DNA of 64,000 bases from Neopestalotiopsis rosae. Its lineage: Eukaryota > Ascomycota > Sordariomycetes > Amphisphaeriales > Sporocadaceae. Positions within the stretch are counted from its first letter, which is position 1; each line of letters opens with the position of its first letter. Positions 21,596-33,469 of the stretch are shown here, one piece after another. The notes beneath the pieces were generated by a model that saw only the letters and a program-made list of their open reading frames with translations, searched no databases and was not told the origin of the DNA. The position numbers were made by a program, and so were the translations under genes. The DNA is taken from the NCBI GenBank assembly GCA_023078685.1, contig JALGAS010000003.1, positions 1,984,001 to 2,048,000 on the forward strand, written 5' to 3'.

Positions 21596-24500
21596 GGGAG
21601 AGATAGGCTGCTCTTTGGTTTGGAGCATTTCGAGCTTACGAGTTCTGGGAGAAGATACAAGATCCCTCCCCCATTACATTCTTTCCACTGGGATACGGAA
21701 ATCACATAGATTCTTTGTACTTTACCTTTCAAAAGTGAATAGATGTTGCTTAACCACTACTCTCATCGAAATCATATGCTATGTTCTATTCCACTATGCA
21801 CCTTACTCTGCAGCTGAGTGGTCAACCACTGCAGTATAGAGTTGACATTGACAAGTAGGGTCATTGCATGTGAGCGTTTCGCAACGGTACACCCGCAAGG
21901 TATGATCCCCTTTTTCTTACATCACCATCGATCGCTACCGAGGACCATAACCCCCGGTCTTGTCTGCCTGCCTAGTAGCACTGACATGCGCGCGCAAGGT
22001 TGATCCCGAGATTGCTCATGGTAGTGTCATGAATTCCGGGGAGGGTATCCACTGTTTGTTGATGTCAGTGGTGGTTTGTTTTGCCGCTATTATACTACAC
22101 CAAGCCGTACAAGTGTTGACGCCAGTTCGATTTTCGCCCAGCTCTCAGGCAGCCCTGCGCCATCTTCTTGTCATTATTTAGTGTTAGGGTCGACCTTGTA
22201 GACCTGTAGATTCGGTTTAGATCGAGAGATTCAATTTGTTTGCATTGTGTGAAATCATCAAAGAATGCTGCCTCTCATCGAGGTCGGTATGGCGGGCGGA
22301 TTGCAATGTTCGATTGAAGCTGAGATCATTTGCAGCATAGGTAACGTCAGTATCGAAAAGAAATGGTGGAAACCACCCGTCGATTTCTGGGGCTCTGTTC
22401 TCGATAGCGCCCAGTGATGCCATAAAACATTATAGCAGTAAGTAAATACTGCAACATGGATCTGTACAATAGCTGTAATTGCCTTTCTCCCACGTTCTTT
22501 TTTGGGGGATTTTGGCTACAACGTGTCAACAGTGTGCAATTTACCACTTTGCCAGTTGCCGGCAGTGTACGAGCTCTGACATGTCGTTCGGAAAGGTCGG
22601 CGAGTCTTGCTAATTAGGTGGAATGATTAGTGTTGTTGCTATTGGAAAGCCTAATGAGCTCCTGTCTCTCCAACTGCTCTCGGGAAGTTCGTGTGCCGCG
22701 TCGGGTTCGCGTGCTATTGTCCCACACTGTCTTCTTTTTTTATGTTTTATTAACCTGACTACCTTGGCAATTTCAGGCTTGGGGGATGGGGGAAGGGGCT
22801 TTGGGGGCCTCCAAGGCCTAACCTGCCATGTATCATTGTGTAAAAGTAATGATCCCCATAATATTCCATCTTGTCTCTCTTCCAGTCAAAGAGAAGAAGG
22901 CGACGACGCGAAGGAACTGAATTCAGGTAGACATGTTTTTAAGATTGCGAGATCCGTATTCAGGCGGCTGATGGGTATTGTTTTTTAACCGTCGCAAATT
23001 GTCGGGTCTCCATCGTAAAACCCACTGTATTGTCCCTTGTATCGTTCTAGAAAGGAATTCCGCCCTTTTCTCGAATTGTGTTTGTCCAGTCAATTGTGTT
23101 TTGGGAACACCGAGCACATGTGATTATGGTGTTATTCAATGACATTCTCCGAAAACCACAAAGGTGTGTGTGAGGAGAAGAATCCATTGGGAAGAGGGTC
23201 AAAGGGTCCTACCCGGCACTACACTAACCTAGGGGGTCTCGGGTAATGGGCTTGCCCAGCAGCCAGGTGATGTGATGTGTCCAAGAAAAATGCCCGGGCG
23301 GGAAGATACCTAACCCCCGCCCTCTTGCCCCAGGTTTTGACTTGCTCGAATCGGGGAGATCGGGTGATTTGGGCGACATTTCGCTTCCTGCTCGCTTCTC
23401 CCTCTTTTGGCGGTAGTAGGGTAGGCTGGGCAAGCTGGGCTGGGCTGCTTTGGCTGGGTAGGTAGGTAGCATTGGCCCTTGGGCAAGCCACCGATGAGCA
23501 AAGGTCACCACTGAGCAGTGAAGATCCCAGAATCCAGGCTCGGGCTTGAACTTTTTTAGTGCATGTAGTGTAGGAATCGAGACCCACGCGCCTTCTCCTC
23601 ACGCGCACAGCTAAGGCAAGGCCCTGACATAATGATCTGCCTCTTGGCCTTGCAGCGGAAACGGGATGTCGTTCAGGTTCTTTGCTGAATATTCCGTTAC
23701 CTGCTACCCCAGGGGACTAACCATATTTCGTACCAGCTTTGATTTTTCGGGTTGCTCCCCCGTTGAACTCTCTGGGCACCGCCGCCCTTGGTATTGGGAG
23801 TGGAATTACCTGGACTCTATTGTTGACGACGTTATTGAAAGTTGGAACATGGAAGCCTCAAATGTTTGGTGACTATTACATGGTATAAGCGCTCTGGGTA
23901 GATTATATTGGGCAGGCTTATTTTCTTTTCTGGGGCAATAGGTGATGTTGAGCGCTGTAGTGGATGTAAAAGGTGTTTGCGATTGATTACACCAGTGTAA
24001 GTGATAAACCATTGAAGAACACTCGGGGTCTAGTGACCACTGTGACAACATTGTCCATGCCCCGACACATAAAGTGCACAACTAGCAGCACGCTACGTAG
24101 TACTGTATGTGTATGTGATTGACTTGTGAGATTCTTTTTTTACTCTCTCCCCACATCGCCACAAGGCCTTTTTCGTTATCAGAGACTGCAGATTTTGATA
24201 TCTCCAAGGACGTGAGGAGACAGAGTAGAAAAAAATGAGGGTCAAAATCCTACCTCACTGACCTGTCCAGATCCAGTTCTCCGAGGTCCTATAATTTTGT
24301 GTCTCAAGCGGTCAGTGATGTGCATAGAAGAGACCGGACCAGAAGCCACGGCCCCCAGTTTTGGTGCAGAATTGGGGAGAAACTGTCCCCATTCTGGCTG
24401 ACATGTCCGCCAAGACCCTGATTATTATTTTTGACTCCAACGAGTTTCTCCAAGAGGAGTCAGAGGGCGCCTCGTCGCAGCAAAGGGTCATCAACTAGAA

Positions 24501-25375
24501 GTACGTAGTGAACCAGCCTCTCTCTGCTCGCTACCCAGCTAATCATCATTCTTGTGTGCACTGCGCTTCATCGCCGCGCCCGCCCATGAGTACCGGGTAC
24601 CCAGTCAAATGCTCTACTAAGCTGCACAGCCTAAGAAAATAAAGCACAGGCACACCGACAATTAATTGATTGGGATACCGGTTTTTAAGCAAACAGCATA
24701 ATGTGGATTTTCATTGTACGTAGCAAGTCAGGTTATTAGTCAATTACCTTGTAGTTATGTAGGCATTATTACACAGTGGTAGGTTAGACATTTCCAGGTT
24801 ACATAGTACTGCCAGGCTGCATTACATACCAAGCACACTTACCGCCAAGGTGTCCTGCAAGCAGTTTGTCATGCTCTGCCGCCCAGAGTGGAGGAGCTGA
24901 ACACGTCGGACCCGTGGACTACTCGCAGCGCAACCCTTTCGAACGGTGAAATTGCCCGTCAGCATTTGTACCCAGTAGTTGGCTATTGGTACGTAGGCAC
25001 TACAACGACTCCATCCATCTCAACACACACACACACACTGCAAAAAAAGTGTCCGAGCCAGGGAGGACCTGGACCCCCTGACCAACACACTTTACTTCCA
25101 TTCTCCTTCCATGGCCCGAGAATCCACTCTCGGCTCGTCGCTCGCTCGTGTGCCCATGACTGGACTGACCGGACTGGCTCGACAGACGACGAACTGGATT
25201 GGACTGGACTGGACTGGTGACTGGGCAAGAGAACTGGGACCTGACCTGACCTGGACTGGATCGAATTACCGTACCCCCGTTCGGTTCAGACGAAAATACC
25301 AGTCTGGTAGTAGTCAGTAGTACATACATCTGACCTAACCCAGTCCCTTCCTGTACACACACTTTATTACTTATC
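21596..25375. other. Long intergenic region (3.8 kb), no gene supported
   Basis: Open frames here (for example 121 codons at 22623 and 110 at 24888) have no family features or coding-like composition. There are short simple repeats: CA dinucleotides near 25022-25038 and a TGGAC-type pentamer repeat near 25190-25260. The right end is the leader of the transporter gene at 25376. Confidence 0.5.
25190..25260. repeat. Degenerate GGACT/TGGAC pentamer repeat
   Basis: Repeated ACTGG/TGGAC units, three in perfect tandem near 25198-25215 with degenerate copies (GACCTGACCTGACC) to the right. It lies 120-190 nt before the transporter ATG. Simple-sequence expansion in a leader. Confidence 0.6.
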
Positions 25376-27589
25376 ATGCCTTCTCCTTTGTCCTACCATA
25401 GCAACAACCACCACCACAACAACAAATTTCAGCATCCCGTACATTCCCTATCATCACAACAACCTCACAGCGATCCGAACCCGACAGCACTACAGCAGAC
25501 GACTACCAATACCACCACCACTACTCCTTCAATCTCTTCTTCTTCTACTACGAGCAATCCCCGGCAGTACAGCTTGGTACCGCCCCCTACTTTGGCACCA
25601 CTTCACAACAAGAAACCCAGAGCCACGACACAGCTGGCCACCCTGGTGCTACCCGCGAGCAACATTGGATCCAGCAACGTAGACTACTCTACTCCCTCTT
25701 CTGCCTCGTCGGCAACAACCAGCTTCCAGCAGCAAGATCGCAAAGTCTCCCTACCCGCCGATGGTGTAGCCGGGACTAGCGGCCACCGCACGGAAGATAT
25801 CGAGATGGATCAGATGGCGCCAGCAAGCGGCCATAGGAGGCGTCGCAGCACTCTGACCTCGAGCGTCGGCGCGGCGCCGCCCACGGGTCCTTCGCACAGC
25901 AGAGGCCGTTCGATCGGCCAGAGCTTCCGCAAGTCAATGGACCCCGGCGCCGACGGCAAGATTTCCGAGGAATCGGCATTTCTCGCGGCGGGCGAGCCGT
26001 CAAAGGCAGAGCCGTCCGACGACGACAGGAGCTTTAGCGACGAGGATCTCCACAGTGACGAGGAGACGGGTTTGTCGAAAAAGGATAGAAAGAGGAGGCG
26101 CGCCAAGAAGAAGCGGAATACCCGGCTGGACAATCGAATTGCGAGGCAGCATATCACCGACGAGGAGCGCAAGGAGGCTGACCAGAATGTTGCGCGCAAG
26201 ATTGCCATCAACTGCGTGCTCATTGGCTTGTGGTACATGTTCTCCTTGTCGATTTCTTTGGTAAGTTTCTCCCACTTGGGTCTGCTATTTCCCGGCATTT
26301 GTGTGCTTTGGGACAGCAATTATCAGTACTTTCTCATACTAATCTGCCACTCAATTCGCAGTATAACAAGTGGATGTTTGACGCAAACAATCTCAACTTT
26401 GCTTTCCCCTTATTTACGACTTCGGCACACATGCTGGTGCAGTTTTCGCTCGCCAGCTTGGTGCTATACTTTATACCCTCCTTGAGACCAGGTGCTGGAC
26501 GCAACTCCGACATGGGCCAGTCGCGCAACGAGTCGGAGCCCAAGCAACCTTTGATGACAAATTTTTTCTACCTCACCAGGATAGGACCTTGTGGTGCTGC
26601 TACTGGTTTGGATATTGGACTGGGCAATGCGTCCTTGAAGTTTATAACACTCACATTTTACAGTAAGCATTGCCTCCAAGCCTTTTTTTTTTTCTTTCTT
26701 TTTTTCTTTTAGAATACGGGTACTGACAGATTTGACAGCCATGTGCAAATCCTCGTCTCTGGCCTTTGTGCTACTATTTGCTTTCATGTTCCGCCTCGAG
26801 GTGCCGACGTGGAAATTGGTCGGCATCATTGCTACTATGACGCTGGGCGTCGTGATGATGGTAGCGGGCGAGGTGGAATTTAAACTCAACGGCTTTGTGC
26901 TTGTCATCTCAGCCGCCTTTTTCTCCGGCTTCCGCTGGGGTCTCACCCAGATCCTACTGCTCCGAAACCCCGCGACCTCGAACCCTTTCTCCAGTATTTT
27001 CTATCTGGCGCCAGTCATGTTTTGCACTTTGCTGGTTATTGCGATTCCCGTGGAAGGTTTCCCCCAACTCATTGAGGGTTTGAAAGCCTTGAGTGAGACC
27101 TGGGGCCCCATTCGCGCTCCTCTGATTCTCATCTTTCCCGGAACCATTGCATTCCTGATGACAGCATCCGAGTTTGCCCTGCTGAAGCGAAGCAGTGTCG
27201 TAACACTATCTATTGCTGGCATTTTCAAGGAGGTGGTCACCATCAGTGCCGCAGCCCTGGTGTTCAACGACCGACTCACTATGATCAACATCTCTGGATT
27301 GGTCGTTACGATTGCGGCCATCGGTTGCTATAACTGGATCAAGTTAACAAAGATGAGAAACGATGCTCAGGTGGAGGCTCACAGCAAGCACGGATACGAA
27401 CAGGCAGAAAGTGGCTCGAGCAGCGACGGCGGCAGTGAGAGTGATGAAGATACTGGACTTTTGGCACATAGCCAACATGAGGACGAAAGAAATATGATCA
27501 CAGTGGACGGAGATATCTATCCAGATCGGTCAGGCCCTGTCGACGAAGGGCGACAACCGAGAACTAGCGAGCATGCCAGCAGAGCATAA
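25376..27589 (+). CDS. Triose-phosphate/nucleotide-sugar transporter family protein (SLC35C2/YMD8-like)
   Basis: A Golgi/ER-type drug-metabolite superfamily transporter with a TPT domain. Three exons, 25376-26260, 26362-26662 and 26739-27589, give 678 residues. The N-terminal 280 residues are hydrophilic and low complexity (His/Asn/Thr/Ser repeats, then acidic and KKDRKRRRAKKK basic patches). About ten hydrophobic helices follow, beginning at KIAINCVLIGLWYMFSLSIS. Typical TPT features are YNKWMF, LDIGLGNASLKFITLTFYT, SSSLAFVLLFAF and the SEFALLKRSSVVTLSIAGIFKE block. The C-tail is acidic. The substrate is unknown; GDP-fucose-type or general nucleotide-sugar roles are only family-level guesses. 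It is convergent with RAD24. Confidence 0.88.
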
Positions 27590-28484
27590 CAAATTTAAGT
27601 TGGAAATATATTTGGGAATGGGTCTAAAAAATAACGAAACAACAAAACCAAGAACAAGGCTTGAGCTCCCGCTCGACGGCTGTTGAGGACATTGACACCG
27701 GCTAAAATGATACCCATCGACTGATTCGTCGGAATATTTAAAGCGGTGCAAGAAAGGAGAAGTGCTTCACACATGTGAACTCTTGGGTCGGGATATAATA
27801 AATAGATGGCAAATATACCTTGTAGCCTAAAGGCTACCGTCATATATTTACAAACGCAAGAACTGTTCAATACAGCATTTCATACTTGGCCATGTCGTGA
27901 AATTCAAAAATCCGGTTGTCTTTCGCCGTGGTCTGTCGATGGTGAACCGGTTCTGTCAAGAAGTAGAAAACATATACCATTCCCGGACTATATGTTTGTT
28001 CTCTGAAAATATACCATTGTGGATCGCAAAGCATGTTTCTGGACTACGTATCATATTATGGTTTTAAAGAAAAAGAACTTTCTTGGCGCATCAAAGACAA
28101 AGCGATGGACAAGTGCCCATTCTCTTTTCAGCAATACTCTACTTAGGAGAACAGAAAAGAAAAGAAAAATTTGGGAACGTAACCAGACGAAACTACGGAG
28201 CTTGGATGTTGGGCATGGACATTGCACAGAAGTAATATATTACATTATATATGTTCCGATTTTACGCGGATATGTCAATAGATTCTTTCGACTTGCAGAC
28301 CCAATTCCGGTATACACTTTGCCTACATACCAACGTTATGCCATTGTAGTTCGGCATCTGGACAATGGTTCGTTTGGAGAGATGAATAAAGTTTATTATA
28401 CCGCTTCTGCATTCGGCAGTAACCGAGAGCGTGCCCAGCACGAATTTCTTTGGGTTTCATTTCGTACATTATGCATATCGTTAA
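27590..28484. other. Convergent 3' intergenic region
   Basis: 895 nt between two stop codons. It is AT-rich and no gene was seen. Confidence 0.5.
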
Positions 28485-31250
28485 TCAGTCGTCTTCTATA
28501 TCATCATCGCTAATCACGAGCGACTGGACCGGCAGTTCCGCCACGACGCTGTCCTTGGCCGCCTTTTGGCGTATTACACCCAACGCCGTCTTCTTTTTGC
28601 GCGGTGATGCACCGTCGTCGGCGGTGGGCTTATCCGTAGCCCACGCCGCCTCGCCATCAACATTGGCCGCTGCCGCCCCATTGATGGCCTCGTCGCCGTC
28701 TTGGGCAATGGCCTCTTCCTCGTCATCTCCGCCTCCGCCAATGCCGGAAAAGGAAACCACCTTTTCCAAGTCCTTCAACCTGTAATTGTTATTGACGGCG
28801 CTTCCCTTCCGCCGTGCTATATGTGTCATGTACGGGAGACGTTCCAACAAGAGCTCGTTGCGCGCGGAGCTGCCCAGAGAGAGTAAAGGCGGTGCTGCCG
28901 GCTCGTGTGCTTTAGCAAGAGTGGTGTCTTTGCGCAAGACATTGTTGGGCCGTTGAGGCCGCTGCTTGTCCAGCCAACTGCCCGGATCGTCCGACTTGGG
29001 CTTTCTAAAGGCCGAGGCGCCATTCATGACATCGTGCACGCCGCCGGCGCCTTCTTCTCCACGCATGAGTTTGGTCGCCCACATGTCAACAACGCTTCCG
29101 AGCTCCTCCTTCTCCCGCCACAGCTTGAGACTCGTGGGGAAGAACATCTTGTGCGCATCCCCGCCGCCTCTGTTTGAAGACGTTCCTATCCTTTTCACGG
29201 GATGAGGAAGTGAGAAGAGCAAGCCCCGAGTGGCAACCTGAAAAGTTATTTCGTCTTGCCTGAGGACATGGCTAGCAGAATCTCTGCCTCCAAAGCCACC
29301 AGAACCAAACCCTCTACCACCGAAAAATATGTCCGGTGATGGACACAGCAAGTCACTGTCTGACAGATATTCGAGGCAAGCGTTCATGTAATCCACCGAT
29401 GACGAGAGGTCAGCTGGTCCAGTGGGAGCACATGAGAGTGGGTAGTTCTCATGAAGCGCCGATATAAATGTGTGAGTATCAGTCCCCGTCTCGTCTATCA
29501 AATTATCGACCGAGACTTCCGAGCGTTTCGGGCGTGAGAGATGAGCCATGAACGCTGGGAGCCTTTCTGCCCTGCCTTCATCGGTGTTGCCTGCAAGTGG
29601 AGTTTCCTCTCTCTTGTTGTACATGACTTTTCCCACTGCATGAAATATACCCAAGCTAGCTTCTCTCTGCGAGATCAGCTCGAGACTCTCTTCCTCGCCT
29701 TTTGTGAGGGCGACATTGCTCTTGATACTCCTTTTAGGCTTGGTGAAGGTAATTTTGGCCCCCCAATCCGTATCGTTGTCCCCTTTCAAACACAAGAACT
29801 CGAGTGATGATACTGCACTTCGAATATCGCCTATCTCGCCAAGTCGTTTGAGCACATTCGGACCAGGCGTTCGCTTTCGTCCAGATTTTCGAGCTTCTTT
29901 TTGAATTATGAGCTCGAGCGCTGCGGCGAGAAGTGTGGGCGCTATCGAGTTGAATTCAATCACAGCCGTCCCAGGATGTCTTGTAATCTCTGGGCCGAGC
30001 AAGCGATGTACCGTAAAACTGTCCGCCAGGGCCGATGTAGTAGTCAAGAGAGTTTCTGAAATAACCATTACGACAGGAGTCACTGGTTCGTTTGAGGATG
30101 GTTGTGTGAAGCTCGCTAGAGATGGCGTATTAGAAGCCAGATAGGACAAGACGGTATTTCTGAAAGACTGCAGAGCTGTCGAGGATTGTGTAAAGGTATT
30201 GGGAAACTCTTCGATCAAGATTATCTTGCGGCCGTTTTCTTCAAAGCCCGGAGACTTGTTGGCGGTTTTCGTCAGACTTGGTGACTCCGTGTCGAGATCC
30301 AGCTGGCTGAACTTTCCACTCCTACCTAGGAACTCGTCGAATTGGGCAGAGGCTGATTGGAACCCGAGCCCGCCTACTGATGTTGGATTCCTCCACTCCA
30401 GCAGCTCGCAACGCATGTCCTTGGCAAGAAGTTTCACCGTCGTGGTCTTTCCTGTCCCCGCGGCTCCTTTCAAAATCAAAAGCCGCTGCCGCAGTCGCCC
30501 GGTAATCACATCCTCTAGCCATCTCCGTACGTCAGTCACTTTCCGCTTATGTACAGCAAGCTCTTCCAGGTTGACAGGACCAAAACGTTCCGACCAGGGC
30601 CGTCGATCGTCATCGTGGACCACGGCGCGTGCTGGTTTCGGTGGCCTCAAGAATTTCTGGCTCGTTACAAGAGAGGGGCCGCCACTCCCCACGTATGTTG
30701 CCGCTGACGAGTCCTTGAAGCGCTTCGAGGCATTCTTGGCAACGTGACTGCCCATGGAGGCCTTGTGATCTTGTACGCCATCGTCGTCGGAGATCGGATC
30801 GCTCAGTATGTCGTCAATCTTGGTAGGGGAAGTAGCGGCAGGGGCCCGTTCGGCCTGCCTCGAGAACAGCGTCTTGAGGTCTGCCGTCTTGCCCCCCTTC
30901 TTTTCTTCGGGCTTTGCTGCTCGCGTTGGGCGTGCCCTTGCCTTTTCGGGGCTGGCGCTTGTACTCTTGCTCGGTGCCCTGCTCTTCCCATGGCTTCTCA
31001 GCTGCAAGTTCTTGACAGCAGGTTTCGATGCCTGGCCGTTGGCGGCAGCGGCTGGTCTCGGGGCCTTGCGGGCAACTGGGCTCGGAGATTCCGACAAGGG
31101 AGGTCGGGCGGCATCTGGCGCAGAATTGCTCGGGCGATCGGGCGAAGAGAAGAGGTAATTCGCCAAGGTGTTCTGCTGCTTTGGCTTAGATTCTCCTTCG
31201 TCGTCGGATTGCACAATATTGCGCTTGCGGCGTTTGGCTGGAGGAGCCAT
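28485..31250 (-). CDS. RAD24: DNA-damage checkpoint clamp loader subunit (Rad17/Rad24)
   Basis: Replaces the RFC large subunit to load the 9-1-1 clamp at damaged DNA and activate the checkpoint. Single exon, 921 residues. The disordered basic N-terminus (1-210) includes a KRRKR patch near the start and a TLANYLF segment at about 28-34. The Rad17 signature WSERFGPVNLEELAVHKRKV begins at about 219. Walker A is GAAGTGKTT at 262-270. IILIEEFPNTF is the Walker B-equivalent strand. The C-terminus ends in an acidic ISDDDIEDD tail, and acidic/Gly-rich insertions occur near 840-880. An ACGCGT element lies 222 nt upstream. Confidence 0.94.
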   Translation of the reverse strand: MAPPAKRRKRNIVQSDDEGESKPKQQNTLANYLFSSPDRPSNSAPDAARPPLSESPSPVARKAPRPAAAANGQASKPAVKNLQLRSHGKSRAPSKSTSASPEKARARPTRAAKPEEKKGGKTADLKTLFSRQAERAPAATSPTKIDDILSDPISDDDGVQDHKASMGSHVAKNASKRFKDSSAATYVGSGGPSLVTSQKFLRPPKPARAVVHDDDRRPWSERFGPVNLEELAVHKRKVTDVRRWLEDVITGRLRQRLLILKGAAGTGKTTTVKLLAKDMRCELLEWRNPTSVGGLGFQSASAQFDEFLGRSGKFSQLDLDTESPSLTKTANKSPGFEENGRKIILIEEFPNTFTQSSTALQSFRNTVLSYLASNTPSLASFTQPSSNEPVTPVVMVISETLLTTTSALADSFTVHRLLGPEITRHPGTAVIEFNSIAPTLLAAALELIIQKEARKSGRKRTPGPNVLKRLGEIGDIRSAVSSLEFLCLKGDNDTDWGAKITFTKPKRSIKSNVALTKGEEESLELISQREASLGIFHAVGKVMYNKREETPLAGNTDEGRAERLPAFMAHLSRPKRSEVSVDNLIDETGTDTHTFISALHENYPLSCAPTGPADLSSSVDYMNACLEYLSDSDLLCPSPDIFFGGRGFGSGGFGGRDSASHVLRQDEITFQVATRGLLFSLPHPVKRIGTSSNRGGGDAHKMFFPTSLKLWREKEELGSVVDMWATKLMRGEEGAGGVHDVMNGASAFRKPKSDDPGSWLDKQRPQRPNNVLRKDTTLAKAHEPAAPPLLSLGSSARNELLLERLPYMTHIARRKGSAVNNNYRLKDLEKVVSFSGIGGGGDDEEEAIAQDGDEAINGAAAANVDGEAAWATDKPTADDGASPRKKKTALGVIRQKAAKDSVVAELPVQSLVISDDDIEDD

Positions 31251-31860
31251 CGCGACACAAGAAATCGCCCAAGGATTGCATCTGCTGGTGACGCAATCGC
31301 TGCTATAGCCAGTAATCCGGCATGGAATTTGAGCTGGACATGAGAAGAGAATGAGCAGTGGATGCTATTTATTTACTTGTGCAGGGAATATCCGAAACTC
31401 GGCAACGCCCGAAATAATCGAAGCCCAATTTTGCGGGTGAAAATGGGAAAATGTTCTGGTAAGCGCGGGCGACGCGTCTGGAGGTTAACTTTAGAGCTTT
31501 TGGAGGTGCGCTGTCAGGTGATAAGCCAGCTTCAATTAAACCACCCCGATTCGGCTCAACTGACTATAATCAATTAAATGGGTCCCAAGAAGTACAGCCA
31601 GTATACTTCTTACCCGTCTCTCAGTATTCGCTTCTCAAAGCGTTTGTTTACTTGTATATTTATTTTTACTTGTATTCTCCTTTGTACAAAACCACTTTGT
31701 GCGTACTAAATGTCCATCGTTGCTCTTATGACGATACCTCAACCAGCCAAGCTTCCACATTCATCTGGTTCGCTCAGTATTTATTTCTTACAATCCATGT
31801 TTGCTTGTAAACTTAAAAGTGCTGGTTTTACAAAAGTGACTGCGTGCTTGCATACTTGGC
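31251..31860. other. Intergenic region upstream of RAD24
   Basis: 610 nt with no supported gene. It holds one MCB-like ACGCGT. Confidence 0.5.
31472..31477. promoter_or_regulatory. ACGCGT, MCB-like cell-cycle box
   Basis: Perfect MluI cell-cycle box about 222 nt upstream of the RAD24 ATG. In yeasts the MBF factor uses this element to drive S-phase and repair genes, so the position is sensible. A single 6-mer is weak evidence. Confidence 0.3.
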
Positions 31861-33143
31861 TCAAAATGTCCATCCCTGAAAATCATCCACAAATCTTACA
31901 GCCGAGGCAAGATACCTATCATGCACATCACCCCAAGTTCTGGCTGCCTCCTTCATCGCACGCACCGCTAAAAAGTGTCAGCTACTGGCTCAGTCAAAGA
32001 CATTCGAGATGAAAACCAACCTTTTACGAAATGGGCATCTGTAGAATGTGGCCCGTTGAGTGCCCGATCAACGACGTGGCTCCATCCTTTGCCGCCCAGA
32101 TCCCCTGGCACCCGGTCGAGATCAAGCTTTGGCCGCAGCTCGGAGACGTATACCGCAATCGCCAGCAGCCACCATTCCCGGACCAGATTGATGTGGAACT
32201 TCTTTGGTATGACGGGCAAGAGTATCCTCACGGCGTGGCTCGTCGTGAGCACGTGGCATATAAAGAAATTGTACGAGTGCGTCCCCGGGGCTACCGAGGC
32301 CACCAAAAAGGCCACCGCAGCCTCTTGCGACTCTTGAAACTGTTTTACCGGATCTTCTAGCGACCAGGCATTCCAATACTCGAGGACGAAATCCTCGTGC
32401 TTCTCAAACAAGAGGTCCAGATTGCCCAGAGTCGGCTCCTTGAAAATACCATCAAAGCGGCTGTCGTTGGCTATCCGGTGGAACAGCTCCAGGGGCGATG
32501 TGGACTTGAACGACGAGGCCTTGGTATACGCCGGATCGTCGAGGTACTTGTGCAAGAAGTTGTACTCGGTGGCCGCCAGACCCAGGGCCTCCATGGCGAC
32601 GACCTGGTTGTCCATCTCATAGGCGTAGCCCAGGTGGATGAGCGGGTGGCCGAGGCCGCCAATGAGGCCGTTGACCAGCGGCTCGCCGCCCTCGAGGACG
32701 AACTCCTCCACCACGCGCTTCCACTCGTAGTTGTGCCGCATGGCCAGCGCGTCCTCGAAAAAGTCGACGTACGCCCGCTGGTAGCAGCGGTCGCCCAAAA
32801 AGTCCCGCCAGTCGTTCATGGTGATCTCCTGCGGCGACGGCTCCCACGCCTCGAGCTCGCCGGCGCCGGCATCGTAAATCTGGTGCAGCTGCTTGTCGGT
32901 GGCGCCCAGGAGGTAGGCCGAGGACAGCACGTGCGGCATGTGGTTGTCGTACTGCAGGTCATGGTAGATGATGGAGTGGTTCACGTGGTTTGCCCGCAGC
33001 AGATGCTTCAGCGTCCTGGGCCGCTTCTCCGGATCCGTCTCCACATTGTGCGTCTCAACGGGTGGTATGTCAATCCACTGCGTCGCGTTGCCGCCGACAA
33101 AGAGGTTGACGACAGGGATATACGAGAGAAATGATGAAGCCAT
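31861..33143 (-). CDS. Questin oxidase-like protein (DUF4243/AflY family)
   Basis: Belongs to the family of AflY and questin oxidase, proposed Baeyer-Villiger-type oxidases of polyketide pathways; many members sit outside clusters. Two exons, 33143-32021 and 31967-31861, give 409 residues. The frame of exon 1 runs into a stop at 31968, but a 53-nt intron (GTTGGT donor, CTGAC branch, TTTTTAG acceptor) joins it to a short exon ending in VRFVDDFQGWTF, the expected aromatic C-terminus. Family motifs include LKHLLRANHVNHSIIYHDL, DNHMPHVLSSAYLLGA and GLIGGLGHPLIHLGYAYE. The start is the ATG at 33143; upstream in-frame sequence begins only at TTG. No polyketide synthase is in view, so the role is open. 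Confidence 0.88.
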
Positions 33144-33469
33144 ACTGATATTATTCTCACCAGGTATGGTAGAACTTGTGACTAAATTACTTTGCAAATG
33201 GCAGTCATGAAGATCGAATGAGATCGTTGAACTTGTTGAAAGCTCCCCAAGCTTTGGGATATCCAGAGGTGGGGCCGTTTATGATGCAAAATGCGGATGC
33301 AAAATGCGGGAGAGCTAGTACCATGGGGGCCTAGCCTAGAACCACTCGATGGGGAAACCATTCAGATGTCTCAACTTCTTCACATCGTGACCCTCCAGCC
33401 GCTGCTGCTGCTGCTGCCTCACATACTCAATTCTCCTCTTTCTTTCCCCACCACTCGGAAAAGAATCAG
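33144..33469. promoter_or_regulatory. Divergent promoter region
   Basis: 326 nt between the questin oxidase-like and IPA1-like start codons, including a short CTG-repeat run near 33402-33416. No motif was assigned. Confidence 0.45.
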
